Assembly (NCBI GenBank): GCA_947172415.1
Contig: OX359189.1
Location: forward strand, 9,934,501-9,998,500
Reading direction: 5' to 3'
DNA from: Chondrosia reniformis
Taxonomy: Eukaryota > Porifera > Demospongiae > Chondrillida > Chondrillidae
Length of the DNA: 64,000 nucleotides
Positions 48,365-62,519 of the stretch are shown here, piece by piece. Under the pieces are notes generated by a model. It was not told the DNA's origin. It made no database searches and was given only the letters and a program-made list of their open reading frames with translations. Each line of letters begins with the position of its first letter. The stretch's first letter is position 1. The translations under genes were made by a program, and so were the position numbers.

Positions 48365-51300
48365 GTGGAACTGGAGGGATAAGAAGGAATGAGATCAACT
48401 TAATGTTGTTAAAAGTGTGTATTAACTCATATTTTAACCCCTTGCTTTCAACTTTGTATCCACATCCACATGTAATGTGTGAGGAACTAATTAACTAGTT
48501 AGTATGTGTGTGTGTGTACATATTATATACAATGTCAAATCACTCATGATTTAGAGAATGCAACATCTCACAAATGCATGTAATTGAGTGCGATGACAAT
48601 TCAGAGTTCCTTCAAATGAGCTACTTTTCAATTCTTCAAATAGTATGCAATTACTGGATCTTAATTAGTTACAGCAGCTCTCTGCAGTATCAACAACATA
48701 CACTCTTACATAGTGAATCCACTACAATGTAATGCTATATACATGTGCACAGTCCAAGAAATGCGTCTCATATTAACACTGTTGTACACATACAGTCTAA
48801 AGAAGGTCAATATTTTACATTGTCATTGCATAATTCAGAACAGAAATTATTGTTAACTTTAAAACTAAAACTACATAATTCACCATCACAATTTAATGAC
48901 ACTGAATATTCATTGTAAACAGTGTTATTTTCAATGTTACAACTTAAAATAACTTTGTGTGTAAGAATTACTAATTATTAACAACTTGTTTACCTTAAAA
49001 CATATTACAGTACAAGAATTTCTATACAGAAACCCCAAAATTAAATATTCTTATTAAGCTTTGCTGCACAGCACTGGACAGTCATGCATTACCATACCTC
49101 TGCAAGAGAAGAGTGCAAATAGGACAATTATTATCATTATCTGAGGTCTTTTATCAACAGAATAATAAGATGTTGATTTCGTGGTAGTCAGTTATATGTA
49201 CGTATATGGATATAGTCATTCACATGCACATGTAGTTCTAAAGTGTGTATATACATAAGATGCGTTCATGTTTAGTCCAAGCGCCTGTGTGAAGCCATAG
49301 GGGAAACCAAACGTTTACTGTCACCTGACCGATTAAGGGCAGGATTTTGGAAAATCCCTGAAGAAGCCACTGGTTAGCTCAGACGTAATCATCATTTCTC
49401 AGTTGTCACGATTGTCACAACTGATACGTAAAGGAAGGTTGATCTCGAATGAAGTGAGTTATTTGAGTGTCTAGTGATGTAGTGCTGCTGTACAGAGTCA
49501 CGAGTACACTCATAGTGATGACATGTTTGTAGGAGAAAGGTTTCCTACTGAACAGACAATGAGAAGACTCAATTTCAAAGTTTTCAGTTAACTGCTTAAC
49601 TTTCAATTTCACTGTACCAGTATAGCACTAAATTGAATAGTAAACACAACTTTATGGTTTCAAACAATTCCGTAACAGTAAACATGAAGCCAATAACAAT
49701 ACTAGTAAAGACCATTTCAGCACATTTCAGCAATTAAGGATATATTTGGAATGCCTTACTTCTGTTGAATCACGTGACCCTTGTATTGTATCACACGGGT
49801 GCGCAATAATAAACCATATTAGACCTTCTCTATACTTAGTATAGAAGATCTATCTATAAATAAACTAGTATTGAGAAATGAAACTGTGTAAATTAGTAAA
49901 TGTTGACCTATGTACAAGGTTTCTGTAAAACGTCTTCTTATTTAACTACTGTTGACTTACTGGCATTGTAAAAGAATGTACAATATCAGGGTGTGTCCAG
50001 TAACTAAGGGGTGTGTCCAGTAACTAAGGGTGTGTATTCAGTTTCCTCTTTCCTACTTCATGTGTGTGTGTTTTCCAAGAACCATGTATGTAGTTATTAA
50101 CTTTCAGAAATATTATGTATAATTTATTCATAGTTAGTTTTATACTAATGAATAAATGTCCCCTTTTGGTCAGGAGGAGGTACCTCCAGTCTGAGTTCGA
50201 GGATCATTTGTTTGTGTGGTTCAGTTCCCAAGGGAGTAGGTAGTAATGACTGTTCCAGTAATGAATGTAATGAATGACCATGACAGTCTGTTCTCAATTT
50301 AAATGCACAAAATATTAAGACCTTTTTATGTAACAGAAAATGCAAAATTAATGCATATCTTTTAGATAGTATATGGAACTGTCTAAATATGATAATAAGA
50401 TAACAACAGGTGATGTATGTATAGTCTATAATGGTATTGCTATTGTGTAGTAATCTAAAACAGCTGTTCATGTGTATTGAACTCATCAATAATAATAAAT
50501 GAATAGCTTACTATATTGATGAGTGAATGTAGTCATATATTTAATCTTTCAAATTCTACTATCCTTTGTTATGAGTTGTAACTCCTACTCATATCTTCTT
50601 GCATTCTTCATTATTTGTGTATCTGTAGTAGTTTGAGTACATCAATGGGTTTAGTGTGGAAATGGTTTATCAGTTGATACTGCTAGGTTGTTTCAACCTA
50701 CACTAGTAAGTATACAGTCCGTCTTCTGTTGGTACAGTAGGAATACACTTGAATATTAGAATTTAGTTACTCTGTCTGTTACTATAAATAGTCACATCCA
50801 TATATAGAAGTAACCAGTATCTTTCCAACTTCCCACCAGACTGCTCATGTGGAACATTATATTACCACAACCTACCTACCCTCTATGCCAAGATGACCAC
50901 AGATATAGTGTTGGTAGTAGTTGTGAGATCTGTTCCTATGTAGCAATACTAACACACTACATGTAACATTGTTCTACTGTATCAGTACAAACTAGTTCAT
51001 TTTTATGTATACACAATATAGTAACATATTTAAGAGGATGAAAACTATTACTGTAAAAGGCTTCAATTCAAATGGTCAAAACATGATATATGAAGTGGTT
51101 CGTGTATACAGTGGATTATGTACAATGGAACTATTGTATATACTGATATCATTGGGAAATTGACACAAATAGAGTGACAGATCATTTTATCCTACAAATA
51201 TCTGAATATAAACCTAGTAAATCCTTAATCCAATTATGCAGCTTCTATTTTATACATAATATTAGTAGTACTAAAGGGTGTACCAATGTTACAGACATAC

Positions 51301-51700
51301 ATACTATAGTATATGTACACTCTCAGTACACTATATAGTAGTTGTTATTTCCATTAGCTGACAGTGTGTATGTTATTCATGTTATTCATGTTATGCGTCT
51401 CATTTTCCATATAGGTACATGAGGTGTTATTGAATGTTTAAAAAGGTTATTACCAATTACGATATTGTTATGATAACTTATTAGGTTTAGGGGAATGTTT
51501 TGCCAAAGTGACTTTGCCCATAACATCATGTCTGCTCTAGCAGGGTCTGTATGTGCAAGACTTGAGCGATCCTTTTTCTTCTTTTTCATTTCATATTCAA
51601 GATATAACAATTTACTTTTTGAAGGCAACCAGTAGTGTACATAGGATACAATTATCAATATACCAAACACTACTAATACAAATCATTTTTCCATGTAACC
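48365..51700. other. 3.3-kb stretch without recognised genes
   Basis: AT-rich sequence downstream of gene I. Short open frames (for example minus 50,145-50,489) have no recognisable motif or splice context. A 19-base text (gtgtgtccagtaactaagg) is directly repeated at about 49,992-50,031. Nothing else is seen. Confidence 0.6.
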
Positions 51701-51706
51701 TTCTTT

Positions 51707-53933
51707 CTCTACCACTCTTGTTCAACTCTCTCTACCACTCTTGTTCACATCTCTCTGCCATTCTTGTTCACATCTCTCTGCCACTCTTGTTCACCTCTCT
51801 TTCTACCACTTTTGTTCACCTCTCTCTGCCATTCTTGTTCACCTCTCTCTGCCACTCTTGTTCACCTCTCTCTCTACCACTCTTGTTCACCTCTCTCTGC
51901 CACTCTTGTTCACCTCTCTCTACCACTCTTGTTCACCTCTCTCTACCACTCTTGTTCACCTCTCTCTACCACTCTTGTTCACCTCTCTCTGCCACTCTTG
52001 TTCACCTCTCTCTACCACTCTTGTTCACCTCTCTCTGCCACTCTTGTTCACCTCTCTCTACCACTCTTGTTCACCTCTCTCTACCACTCTTGTTCACCTC
52101 TCTCTACCACTCTTGTTTACATCTCTCTCTACCACTCTTGTTCACCTCTCTCTACCACTCTTGTTCATCTCTCTCTACCACTCTTGTTCATCTCTCTCTA
52201 CCACTCTTGTTCATCTCTCTCTACCACTCTTGTTCACCTCTCTTTCTACCACTTTTGTTCACCTCTCTCTACCACTCTTGTTCACCTCTCTCTGCCACTC
52301 TTGTTCACCTCTCTCTACCACTCTTGTTCACCTCTCTTTCTACCACTCTTGTTCACCTCTCTCTACCACTCTTGTTCATCTCTCTCTACCACTCTTGTTC
52401 ACCTCTCTTTCTACCACTTTTGTTCACCTCTCTCTGCCACTCTTGTTCACCTCTCTCTGCCACTCTTGTTCACCTCTCTTTCTACCACTCTTGTTCACCT
52501 CTCTCTGCCACTCTTGTTCACCTCTCTCTACCACTCTTGTTCACCTCTCTCTGCCACTCTTGTTCACATCTCTCTACCACTCTTGTTCACCTCTCTCTAC
52601 CACTCTTGTTCACATCTCTCTGCCACTCTTGTTCACCTCTCTTTCTACCACTCTTGTTCACCTCTCTCTACCACTCTTGTTCACCTCTCTCTACCACTCT
52701 TGTTCAACTCTCTCTACCATTCTTGTTCACATCTCTCTGCCACTCTTGTTCACCTCTCTCTACCACTCTTGTTCACCTCTCTCTACCACTCTTGTTCACC
52801 TCTCTCTACCACTCTTGTTCACCTCTCTCTACCACTCTTGTTTACATCTCTCTGCCACTCTTGTTCACATCTCTCTCTACCACTCTTGTTCACCTCTCTC
52901 TACCACTCTTGTTCATCTCTCTCTACCACTCTTGTTCATCTCTCTCTACCACTCTTGTTCACATCTCTCTACCACTCTTGTTCATCTCTCTCTACCACTC
53001 TTGTTCACATCTCTCTACCACTCTTGTTCATCTCTCTCTACCACTCTTGTTCACATCTCTCTACCACTCTTGTTCATCTCTCTCTACCACTCTTGTTTAC
53101 ATCTCTCTGCCACTCTTGTTCACATCTCTCTCTGCCACTCTTGTTCATCTCTCTCTACCACTCTTGTTCACATCTCTCTACCACTCTTGTTCATCTCTCT
53201 CTACCACTCTTGTTTACATCTCTCTGCCACTCTTGTTCACCTCTCTCTGCCACTCTTGTTCACCTCTCTCTACCACTCTTGTTCACCTCTCTCTACCACT
53301 CTTGTTCACATCTCTCTACCACTCTTGTTCATCTCTCTCTACCACTCTTGTTTACATCTCTCTGCCACTCTTGTTCACCTCTCTCTACCACTCTTGTTCA
53401 TCTCTCTCTACCACTCTTGTTCACATCTCTCTACCACTCTTGTTCATCTCTCTCTACCACTCTTGTTTACATCTCTCTGCCACTCTTGTTCACATCTCTC
53501 TCTGCCACTCTTGTTCATCTCTCTCTACCACTCTTGTTCACCTCTCTCTACCACTCTTGTTCACCTCTCTCTACCACTCTTGTTCACCTCTCTCTACCAC
53601 TCTTGTTCACCTCTCTCTACCACTCTTGTTCACATCTCTCTACCACTCTTGTTCACATCTCTCTGCCACTCTTGTTCACCTCTCTTTCTACCACTTTTGT
53701 TCACCTCTCTCTACCACTCTTGTTCACATCTCTCTACCACTCTTGTTTACATCTCTCTGCCACTCTTGTTCACATCTCTCTACCACTCTTGTTCACATCT
53801 CTCTACCACTCTTGTTCACCTCTCTCTACCACTCTTGTTCACATCTCTCTCTACCACTCTTGTTTATATCTCTCTGCCACTCTTGTTTATATCTCTCTGC
53901 CACTCTTGTTCACCTCTCTCTACCACTCTTGTG
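51707..53933. repeat. 23-bp pyrimidine-rich minisatellite, about 97 units
   Basis: A tandem array of ctctctaccactcttgttca plus three bases (cct, cat or tct), with variants taccac/tgccac, ttcac/tttac and occasional 2-base expansions of the ct run. Because 23 is not a multiple of 3 and the unit lacks stops, all three plus-strand frames stay open for over 700 codons and cycle through the same 23-residue repeat. This is expected of such a satellite and does not indicate a gene. In the right half, blocks of several units recur as a higher-order repeat. Confidence 0.97.
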
Positions 53934-53939
53934 AAGGTG

Positions 53940-55675
53940 TGAAAGTGACCAGAAGAAGATTAAATAAGCTGATCAACACATGAACATGAACCAAGGAATG
54001 AGAATATCATCCCAAATGTGGTCTAGGATCAGTGAACCTGGGAGTCTTTGTCCTATTTGTATGTCCATGGCACATTTTATACAACAAAACATTTAACATT
54101 TGTAGTTTAAACATTCTATGATTTGTATTAATTACATGTGAATGAAAATAATTGTTCATGATCAGTGACAATCTAAATAATCAATTAATCTGATAGCTAA
54201 ATACAAACTGTGTTCAAATTTACAGACATCCATAAAGCATGTCCAATTAGTTTTAGATATTTTGATATATAAATACATAATATATATATACCAACATTTG
54301 CCCAATGTATCTCTCAACATGTTAGAAGTATACATCCACAAATAGAGGTGTGTATATAGTGCAGCAAGTTAAGGTTTCTATACCTATCTTCACATGTAGT
54401 ATAGAGCACTGTAATTCTTATAACTTATAAGGGATGATAAAATTAACTTTTTTAAAAACAATACATTGTAGCCCTCAAAGAAGTTGCTATTCGATTAGGA
54501 CATGCTCAGACACAAATCTTTCCAAAACATGTTATTGCATCAACCACTGTCATATGCTGTTACAATGAAGCAGTTGGACAGAAAAGTTTCAATGAAAATT
54601 ATAATCTACAAAACCAATACTAGTACAGTAGTTACAGATAGGTCCTGTTAAAAGGACATGAAGTACATATAAACATTATATCACCTTTCCATACTGTACA
54701 ACAAATTAATGTTTGTTTTTTTCATGTACATCCATTAATAATGACTTTTGAGAAACTGCCTGGTCTCAATTAGGATCAGCTGACTAGGTGAAGATACCAC
54801 TTTGACTTACATGTGTGAAGTTGTTCTACAAGTGAGAGCCATTTGAATATTTATTTCCTTGATGGTTGCCAGGGAACTGCACCTGGTTGTTATGGAGACT
54901 TTTCTATATAAAATTGGAAATAATATCGGTAGAGAATTAAACAAACAAACCAGTGGGACAAATATAACGGAGTATTCCTATATCTAGTTACAATAGATAC
55001 TCAAAAAGAGTAAAAACAAGTAGATTATCTAAGTAGCTACAGAAACAAGAAAGATTTTGATCAAATAGATTGTAAAGTTTCAAAGCCAAATGCAAGGTAA
55101 ACTGATCTATAGGATACAGAGAACCTGATAAGCATGTACTACACACCTCCCCCAACTGAACTACGGTAGCTAGGAGTTACTAGGGACTGGTAGAGATGCT
55201 AATCTGGTAGTCCCATTGGACAAATGTAAACCAGGTCCTTTACAGTTGTTATACTCACTGCTGATTCCAAGCAAATTTCCCCTTGATCCAATACCTTCTT
55301 TCACAATCTTTCCAACCTGGATATTGGTGTAGTCAATAATTTAAAGATCCTCTACCACTCAGTCCTTCTGCTTACTTAATTGAACATGTTGCTAATTCCA
55401 TGGAAATGTCTCCCTTCATCCAACACTGTCTTTCACTATCTTTTCCACTGATATGGGTTTAGTCAATAACTTTAATAATCTCCTATTTAATTGGACATGT
55501 TGCTAGGTAACTGACATTTGATTTCCATGATAATTCTTCTGCAAATACAGCAAATAAAGTATAGGCTGCACAATAAGCCATATACGTGTGCAATCAAATG
55601 TTGGTTTGCATAAAGTGTACCTACAGTGATAAATTACATTTTGAGCAGTCTCACAAGTTAGTATTCTTACATGAG
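53940..55675. other. 1.7-kb stretch without recognised genes
   Basis: AT-rich sequence between the minisatellite and the second duplication copy. A short match to the dispersed repeat (cctgggagtctttgtc) lies near 54,038. Nothing else is seen. Confidence 0.6.
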
Positions 55676-58600
55676 TTAAAGATGCTGATTAATATGCTAA
55701 TCTTGTAACTTAAAAGAAAGACAAACATCATTTAAAGAGGCTATAATTTGTCTGATTCCCTAAACAAGATGACCTACCAATCAGTGAAGTTTAGGGCATG
55801 TACAACGCCAAAGTTCCTCAAAATATATAGGCAATTAGCGGCTACGTTGCAACGGCCATTTTGGATTCACAAATTGATTGAGCAATAACATAACGTATAT
55901 GCACGACGCAATCACTCAAAAGACTTTCTTCATTAATATGGATATAAATAAGAAACCTCCTTGATTCTCAATGTGCATGAAACATGTCGCATGACATACG
56001 TACGTATGTCAATTTATGCGCTCTCAAGAGCTTGTATATGTCTAATTAAGATAGATGATTTCTGCTGAACAATTGAAGTTCATTGAAATATTAATAGCTT
56101 GTGTACGCACTTCCATTCATGGGGTCACTGCAATTGTTATATGATTCACTTATAACTTTGTTTGATAGCCATGCATGCATGTTTTCGAGTTTGAACTCAA
56201 TAGAAATAATAAATTGCTGAATAATCCGGGGCATGTACTACATGTTGTCTATTGTTCTCGAACATGACATCGAAAACAATGTGGATCCGCAATTTTCCGC
56301 CAAGTTCACGCTGTTTCCCGCCGACAATTTCTAATAAATAGGCAAGGAAATTTTCAGTCTTTGGCCTCCGGGCTATCAACTCTGGAGGTCTACTTTGGTG
56401 TGGATCGATGCGAAAACCATTCTTGGAGTACGAGCAATGGTACATGCCTATCTGAAGGGTCATCGGTGTTCGTATAGTGGGGTGGTCTCTCTATCATGGG
56501 TTAGTGCCTGGAGATGTATCTCACTATTAATCCTGCTTGTGTGTTAAATTGGCACTTGCGGGATTCTTGCTATACGACCCGTACCTGGAGGTTGGTGTGG
56601 TCCAGTGCCACTACGTAGTCGGTCAGGAACCCCTGTTGTAGGCTGCAGCTTCAGGTTGGTTTGGAAGGAATTTGCATTTAATTTGCATTTAAAGCAGTAT
56701 TTCTTTGTATTTTATATTATGTATTTCAATTCTTTTCTTGCAGTTCAGTGAACTGATGGGTCCCTACTCTAAAGCGCCTGGCCGATCCCAATGAGCTAAA
56801 GTCTGTGTACAGTACTCTCAAGCTGCGTTGTGTGCACATGATGATTCTCATTGGTGGGAGTTTGTGGTCCGCCAGGGTCGGGCTTGTTCTGTCCGTAGCG
56901 TGAGGCAGAGCAGGACTAGTAACTGGTCACAGGTCGGTCAGGTACGCCGGACCGTTCCCGAGCAACTTCTCTTACGACGCAAGTAGTGGAAGTGTCAAAC
57001 AGAGTTGAGAAACCGGAGGCCTTTTGGGGCACAAAGTACTTCTACCTCCACGTGGTGTGCCCTGGGATCACTTTTACTCAGTAAAGTGATGCGAAAAGAA
57101 GTACTGCAGCAAACCATTCCAAGCCACTCAAAAGGAAGAGAAACACTATGAAGAACTTGTTTTTAAGAACTACATTGTTTGAAGAACTAAAACTATATTT
57201 GTTTAAACATTTTTCTCTTTTTAATTTGAAGTGTAAATGTACATTGCAAATGATCATTGATCGTATATACAATCCCAATTGGTAATATATATATTCGAAA
57301 ATCTATATCTTATACTACAGCTAACGCATCCATCTATAATCATTCAGTATACTCTTGTAAATGCTTGCATAGTTATAAGATTATTCCAGTAACACAAGAA
57401 ACAGCAAGAAGAACTTGATTAAGAACTGCATTATTAAGATTTTATTTAAGTTAAAATCATGTATATGGATATTTCAAAAGTTAAACAGAAGTGATCATTG
57501 TGTTATATAGAAACCCAATTCCGATAATGATGATAATAAAATTGGTATAATAGGAAGGTATACATTAAAATATAACCCAGCGCATCGCATATAGCATGTA
57601 AGCATTCAGTATACTCTCGTAAATTATTGCATAACAACACAGACATATACAAGGGAAGACGAAAAAGGAAAAAAAGAAAAATGAATAATGCACATGTATA
57701 CAAACGAAAAAAGAAAAAAAAAGAAAAAATGAAGAATTTCAAAGCATAGGTTCAAAGTAATAAAACAAAAAAAGGAAAAAAGATATCATACATGTGTACT
57801 CCAGAGAATAAGAAGAGAGGGGTAGTGTACCAGTCCCTTGTAAGGATGGCAACAGGACCTATATAGGTGAGATGAAGAGGACTCTTAGGGTGAGATGAAG
57901 AGGACTCTTAGGGTGAGATGAAGAGGACTCTTAGGGTGAGATGAAGAGGACTCTTAGGGTGAGATGAAGAGGACTCTTAGGGTGAGATGAAGAGGACTCT
58001 TAGGGTGAGATGAAGAGGACTCTTAGGGTGAGATGAAGAGGACTCTTAAGGTGAGATGAAGAGGACTCTTAAGGTGAGACTTGGGGAGTACAAACAGGAA
58101 GTAAGGAGAGATAATCCTAACAATGGTCTTGTAGAATTTGGTTCTCTATAAGTCATATACTTACTTAAATTTCATTTCCAGAAGTTGAAGCAGCCACCTA
58201 TCGATCAAATATGCCCAAAAGCAGCAAGTCTCATCAAACCTAAACCACTTGGTTCCATAATATATATGTGGAAATATAGTTGTAATTGGTGAATTGCCTA
58301 TCAACACTTCAGATCTATTCCTACATATATACTATCTAATACTTTGGAGGCATGCACAGTAGACTGTGATGGAGAAACTACTGGTAGCTAGAACAGGTCT
58401 GCATTCTTCATTATTAACTTCATTATCTGAATCAGATGCACAGTTTCAGTGAGATAAAGCCTCTTATGTCTTGATTGAAATTTGACAATGACTTTGTTTG
58501 GTACTGTGGTCGATCGCCATCTGGCAGTAATATGTGGGTCTTATGTATTTCACTATAATTACATTAATCAGGGGATTGGTTTGTGGGGAGCCCAATGTAA

Positions 58601-59399
58601 ATCTGCTCTCTCCCCAATGTGCTGCTATCAGGTGGTACATTAATTGACACTGTCTCAAGACAAATGTTTCCTTAATGATGGCTATATTAGCTGGTGGTAA
58701 CATGTAGAGTCAGAACATGTATACCTCTCCAGGACTGAAGATATATATTCAGTAGAGATCTATCTGTTCCGTCAAGTGTTTTACCTGATTTGTATTGTAC
58801 ATATATAGTTACATACAGTCACACTGATAAAGTCTACATGGACTGTTTAGGCTGAGACAGTCTTTATCAATACTCATTATTATTACGTATCTGCCTTCAT
58901 ATAGACAGAGTCAGATAGACTTGTTTGGTATATATATTGTCCATTTGAAAACATTAAAACTGGAATGGAATGAAATGGAAATTTTAGAATCTTTAAGTAT
59001 ACACCCTAGCAGTTCCATATGTTATTGTAAGTCCACTTTGAAACACTTGTGGTTGTGTTACTGGTTTCAAAGATGTTACACTGAATGTGCATTAAAAGGA
59101 GGAAGTGTTACAAATACCATGCAACAAAAGATATATGAAAACAAACTGATAGAAAATGAAGTTAACAGTTAACAGAATATGTAGGAAGTCACCTAAGAAT
59201 CAATAACAACACACAAAATATTATTCCTATATTTACATATTACACTAGTACTACGTACTGTATGTATGTACATATAACTTAAAACTTAAGAAAAATGAGA
59301 GCTAATGTTATGCTCTTATATAATAGATACAGATTATATAGTAAAATCGGAATTAAAATGGCTTCAAGATAAAGTGTGTATATTTGTGTTGAAGTTGTG
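55676..59399. repeat. Segmental duplication, copy 2 (3-prime flank of gene J)
   Basis: Co-linear with 1-4,684 in direct orientation. It contains the GC-richer conserved block (about 56,190-57,075) and a shorter 23-bp minisatellite, and lacks the LINE fragment of copy 1. The last part is the probable 3-prime untranslated region of gene J. Confidence 0.85.
57866..58082. repeat. 23-bp minisatellite, copy 2 (about 9-10 units)
   Basis: Same unit as at 2,890-3,225 (gatgaagaggactctta core), mostly the ttaggg variant, while copy 1 is mostly ttaagg. The array has been turned over since duplication. Confidence 0.95.
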
Positions 59400-62342
59400 T
59401 TACAGGTTACTGTACTCTGTGGGTTTGGTCAGAGCACCATAAGCAGGGTTCTCCTCAATCACCACTCTGTCCCTCATCTCACACTCTTCATACACTGGAC
59501 CCTGCACCTGACCAGTCAGACCAGGTGAGGAGAGGGGAGAGGAAACAGTTACATAAGAGGGGTTGGGCTGGAGGAGGTCAACCTCTTTAGAATCTACATC
59601 TTCATACACCACCTCTTTAGTCTGTTTTGTCTGACCTACAACTATATGGATATAAAGATGAAAATATAAATATTTTACATATATAAACATGAAACTTGCA
59701 GTTATAAAATAGCATAAAAGTAGTTGCAGTTATAATTATAGTTTAATAACATAAATGTACTATAATATTAGTTGGTTGCATGACTATTGGCTCTAAATAA
59801 TGTCTCACAAACCTTTAGATCTTGTCTTATGTCTCCAATAAAGGATTGTAAATAGTATGAATATGATAAGTAGTAGAATTACAAGAATAACTCCGATGAC
59901 ACCTCCAATTATGACTGATGAGTAGTCTTGAGTTACCAACATACTTGTAGCTGTGCAGAAAACAAATGTAATAACTCTTATACGTATACGTACGTACATA
60001 TATTATACGTGTATATTTGGCTGAATGGTATAAAGCATAACTATATAGGTAAATGTACATCATAAAAGAACATATTTCAATTTTATACAGTTCCTCACTT
60101 GACATGTAATTGTTTACAGTAAAGCCAGTCTGAAATGTTTCACTTGGTCCAACCCTGTTTACAGCTCTTACATTTACAATATAATACACTCCTTCTCTTA
60201 ATGTTTCCACAGTCAAATTGTGAGACATCAGTTGAGCTGTAGAAACTACATTCTCATTCCTGTAGCCTGCTGATGTAATCAATACCTATATGTATTTATA
60301 TGGAATATAAATCATCATATACATGTATATATGTATGCTTAAACACTCACAGAATAATTATCCACATTCTGTCCTCCGTCAGTCAGTAGTACAACATCCA
60401 CTGATAGAATAGTCAGTGAGAGTGCTTCTACTGATACACTCTCAATAATAGGAACTACATAACAGACAAATACTCATATACCTCACTATACACTACATGG
60501 AACTACATCTCACATACCTGAATCAGGTGTAGTAAAGGTACTGGCTGCTGGAGGACTCACTCCATATTCATTCTCAGCTACTATTTCCACTCCATATCGA
60601 GTGCTGTGTTGAAGGTTAGTCAGTGACAGAGTAGTCACATCTGATGTAGTGAAGGAGAGAGTGACAGTGTTGTTTGTGATGTTGATGGAGTACTTCAGTG
60701 GTTGATCAGTTCCTCCATAATCGGATGGAGGGCTCCAACTGATATTAATTGAGAATGGACTGACATCTTCAAATGTGATCATTTGTGGAACAGTAGGAGG
60801 AGCTATGAAATTTAGTAGAAATACAAAGTTACAAAGAATTATAATGAGAAATTAAAGTTTACAACAGTCAATTAGAACTTTTGTAACTTATATAGAAACA
60901 CTATATATTAATTTAAACTTCCATTCCTACAAACTACTGTACAGTACATAAAAGAACTATATACGGAACTAAACCTAATGAGAACTTTGGATGAGGATAC
61001 AAGATTCTCCTCTTTATTCTTCTGCTCTACTGCACCAGATAGCTGTTTCTGGGAATACCACCCTTCATTTAGTGAGTCTTTGTCCTCTTGTTTGTGAGTC
61101 CTTGGCTCTCTGTGCTAAATCATGTACATTTGTGTCTATAATATGCATAAGATATATGGAGGAAAATGAAAATGATTCTTACCTGTAACTAATAAATAGG
61201 TTGCTATGGTAACACTTCTTACAATACCCATAGCAGTGTAAGTATAATTTCCAGTATCATCTCTCTTCAAAAATGTAACTGACAATATGGATCCACTCAC
61301 TCCTTCTGTGATGTCCACTCCATCTCTCTCAAACACATAACGACTAGGTGGAGGGTTGGCAGCTGATGGAGTACAGTTTAATGTAAATACAGAACCAGCT
61401 GCTAGCTTTTGCACTTTTGGAAGTAAAGTTGCAAACTCAGGAGTAACTGAAGAATCAAAATATATATAGATCAGTGATATTGAAAAGACATGATATATAT
61501 GATGGAAGGTCACAGTACACATATAATGTAGATACATACATAATACATATCATATAGATACATAAGGCTGAGTATTTAACTTACAGTACACATTTAATGT
61601 AAAGTTGGCAGATCCACTTCCAGCTACATTAGAAGCTGTTACTACATACACTCCACTGTCACTTCTACTGACACTACTGATTGATATACTATCTACATTC
61701 AAGGCTATCCTTTCAGTAGAAGAGAAGGGAACAGTGTCTCTGGTCCAAGTGAAGCTGTCTGGTTGAGGGTCCGCCCTTATTACGTAACTGTAGGTGAAAG
61801 TGTCTCCTTCCACAGGATTAAGCAGCTGGTCTGAAACTGCTGAATAACTTGGAGCATCTAGTATTAAGTGAATAAAAGGATATAGTAAGTCAATTTAGTA
61901 GCGGTCCTATAACCTACATGAAACGATCAATGTCACAGTATTCGAAGTTCTGTCTGTATCACTTGGAGGTTTCGAGTGATCTTAACAGTTTAGTACAGAC
62001 CCGTTGTCACTTCTTGCTACGAGACCGAGTTGGTAAATTACCGCACGAGCAGTTGCGTTGATAGTTCTCTTTGGCGGCCCCATCGCTTGTACCTCAGTGC
62101 CATTCCAGTAAAGGAGTAACATTACAAGGTTATTTTCGACTCCTGCTAGACAGGTAATGACTAGTGGAGATCCCTCTATCACTTCCAGTCTGCCGAGGTT
62201 ACCGGACGAGATGGTGGGAACTGCTGTTGTACCACATATCATAGCCAAACCTAAATACATGGAGAGATCCAAACTTCCGTGCATTCTAATTCACTCTTAT
62301 TTCAACCTACTTACCAAGAAAGGAGATGAGTACAGCCATCAT
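59400..62342 (-). pseudogene. Gene J: Ig-Ig-Ig-FN3-FN3-TM receptor, type 1 tail, one nonsense codon
   Basis: Exons (minus): 62342-62315, 62250-61918, 61857-61585, 61446-61183, 60802-60518, 60454-60351, 60285-60099, 59950-59813, 59635-59400; sum 1,848 bases (616 codons), all phases compatible. Signal peptide MMAVLISFLGLAMICGTTA. The single defect is TAA at 61984-61982 (codon 99), directly after the second Ig1 cysteine (DNGSVLNC); the frame then continues DHSKPPSD..NTVTLIVS. Because the lengths are still in frame, this may be a recent null allele, a read error or a true pseudogene. From Ig2 to the tail it is the duplicate of gene A; Ig1 is a different type. Tail: VVYEDV, NPSYVTV, VYEECEM, NPAYGAL, TEYSNL. 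Confidence 0.78.
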
Positions 62343-62519
62343 ATCAAATATTAATAAATCTGTAGGTGAAGTTTCTGTAGAAAACCTATCGACCAGTATA
62401 CGAAGTAATGATGATGTTGGACTCAGAACTCTGGGGACTGCTATCTGTGCAGGCATTTTGATTTTTGCGAAATTTCCGGATCCGGCTTAATTTCGAATAT
62501 AGAGGAGCTGTACTACAAG

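Noticed and set aside
51707..53933. CRISPR-like array
   Set aside because: The units are contiguous with no unique spacers, and the genome is eukaryotic in character.
51553..53983. Three overlapping plus-strand open frames of 733-793 codons
   Set aside because: They are the same 23-bp satellite read in three frames. The peptide simply cycles, and the openness follows from the stop-free unit. No start context, splice context or unique sequence supports a protein.
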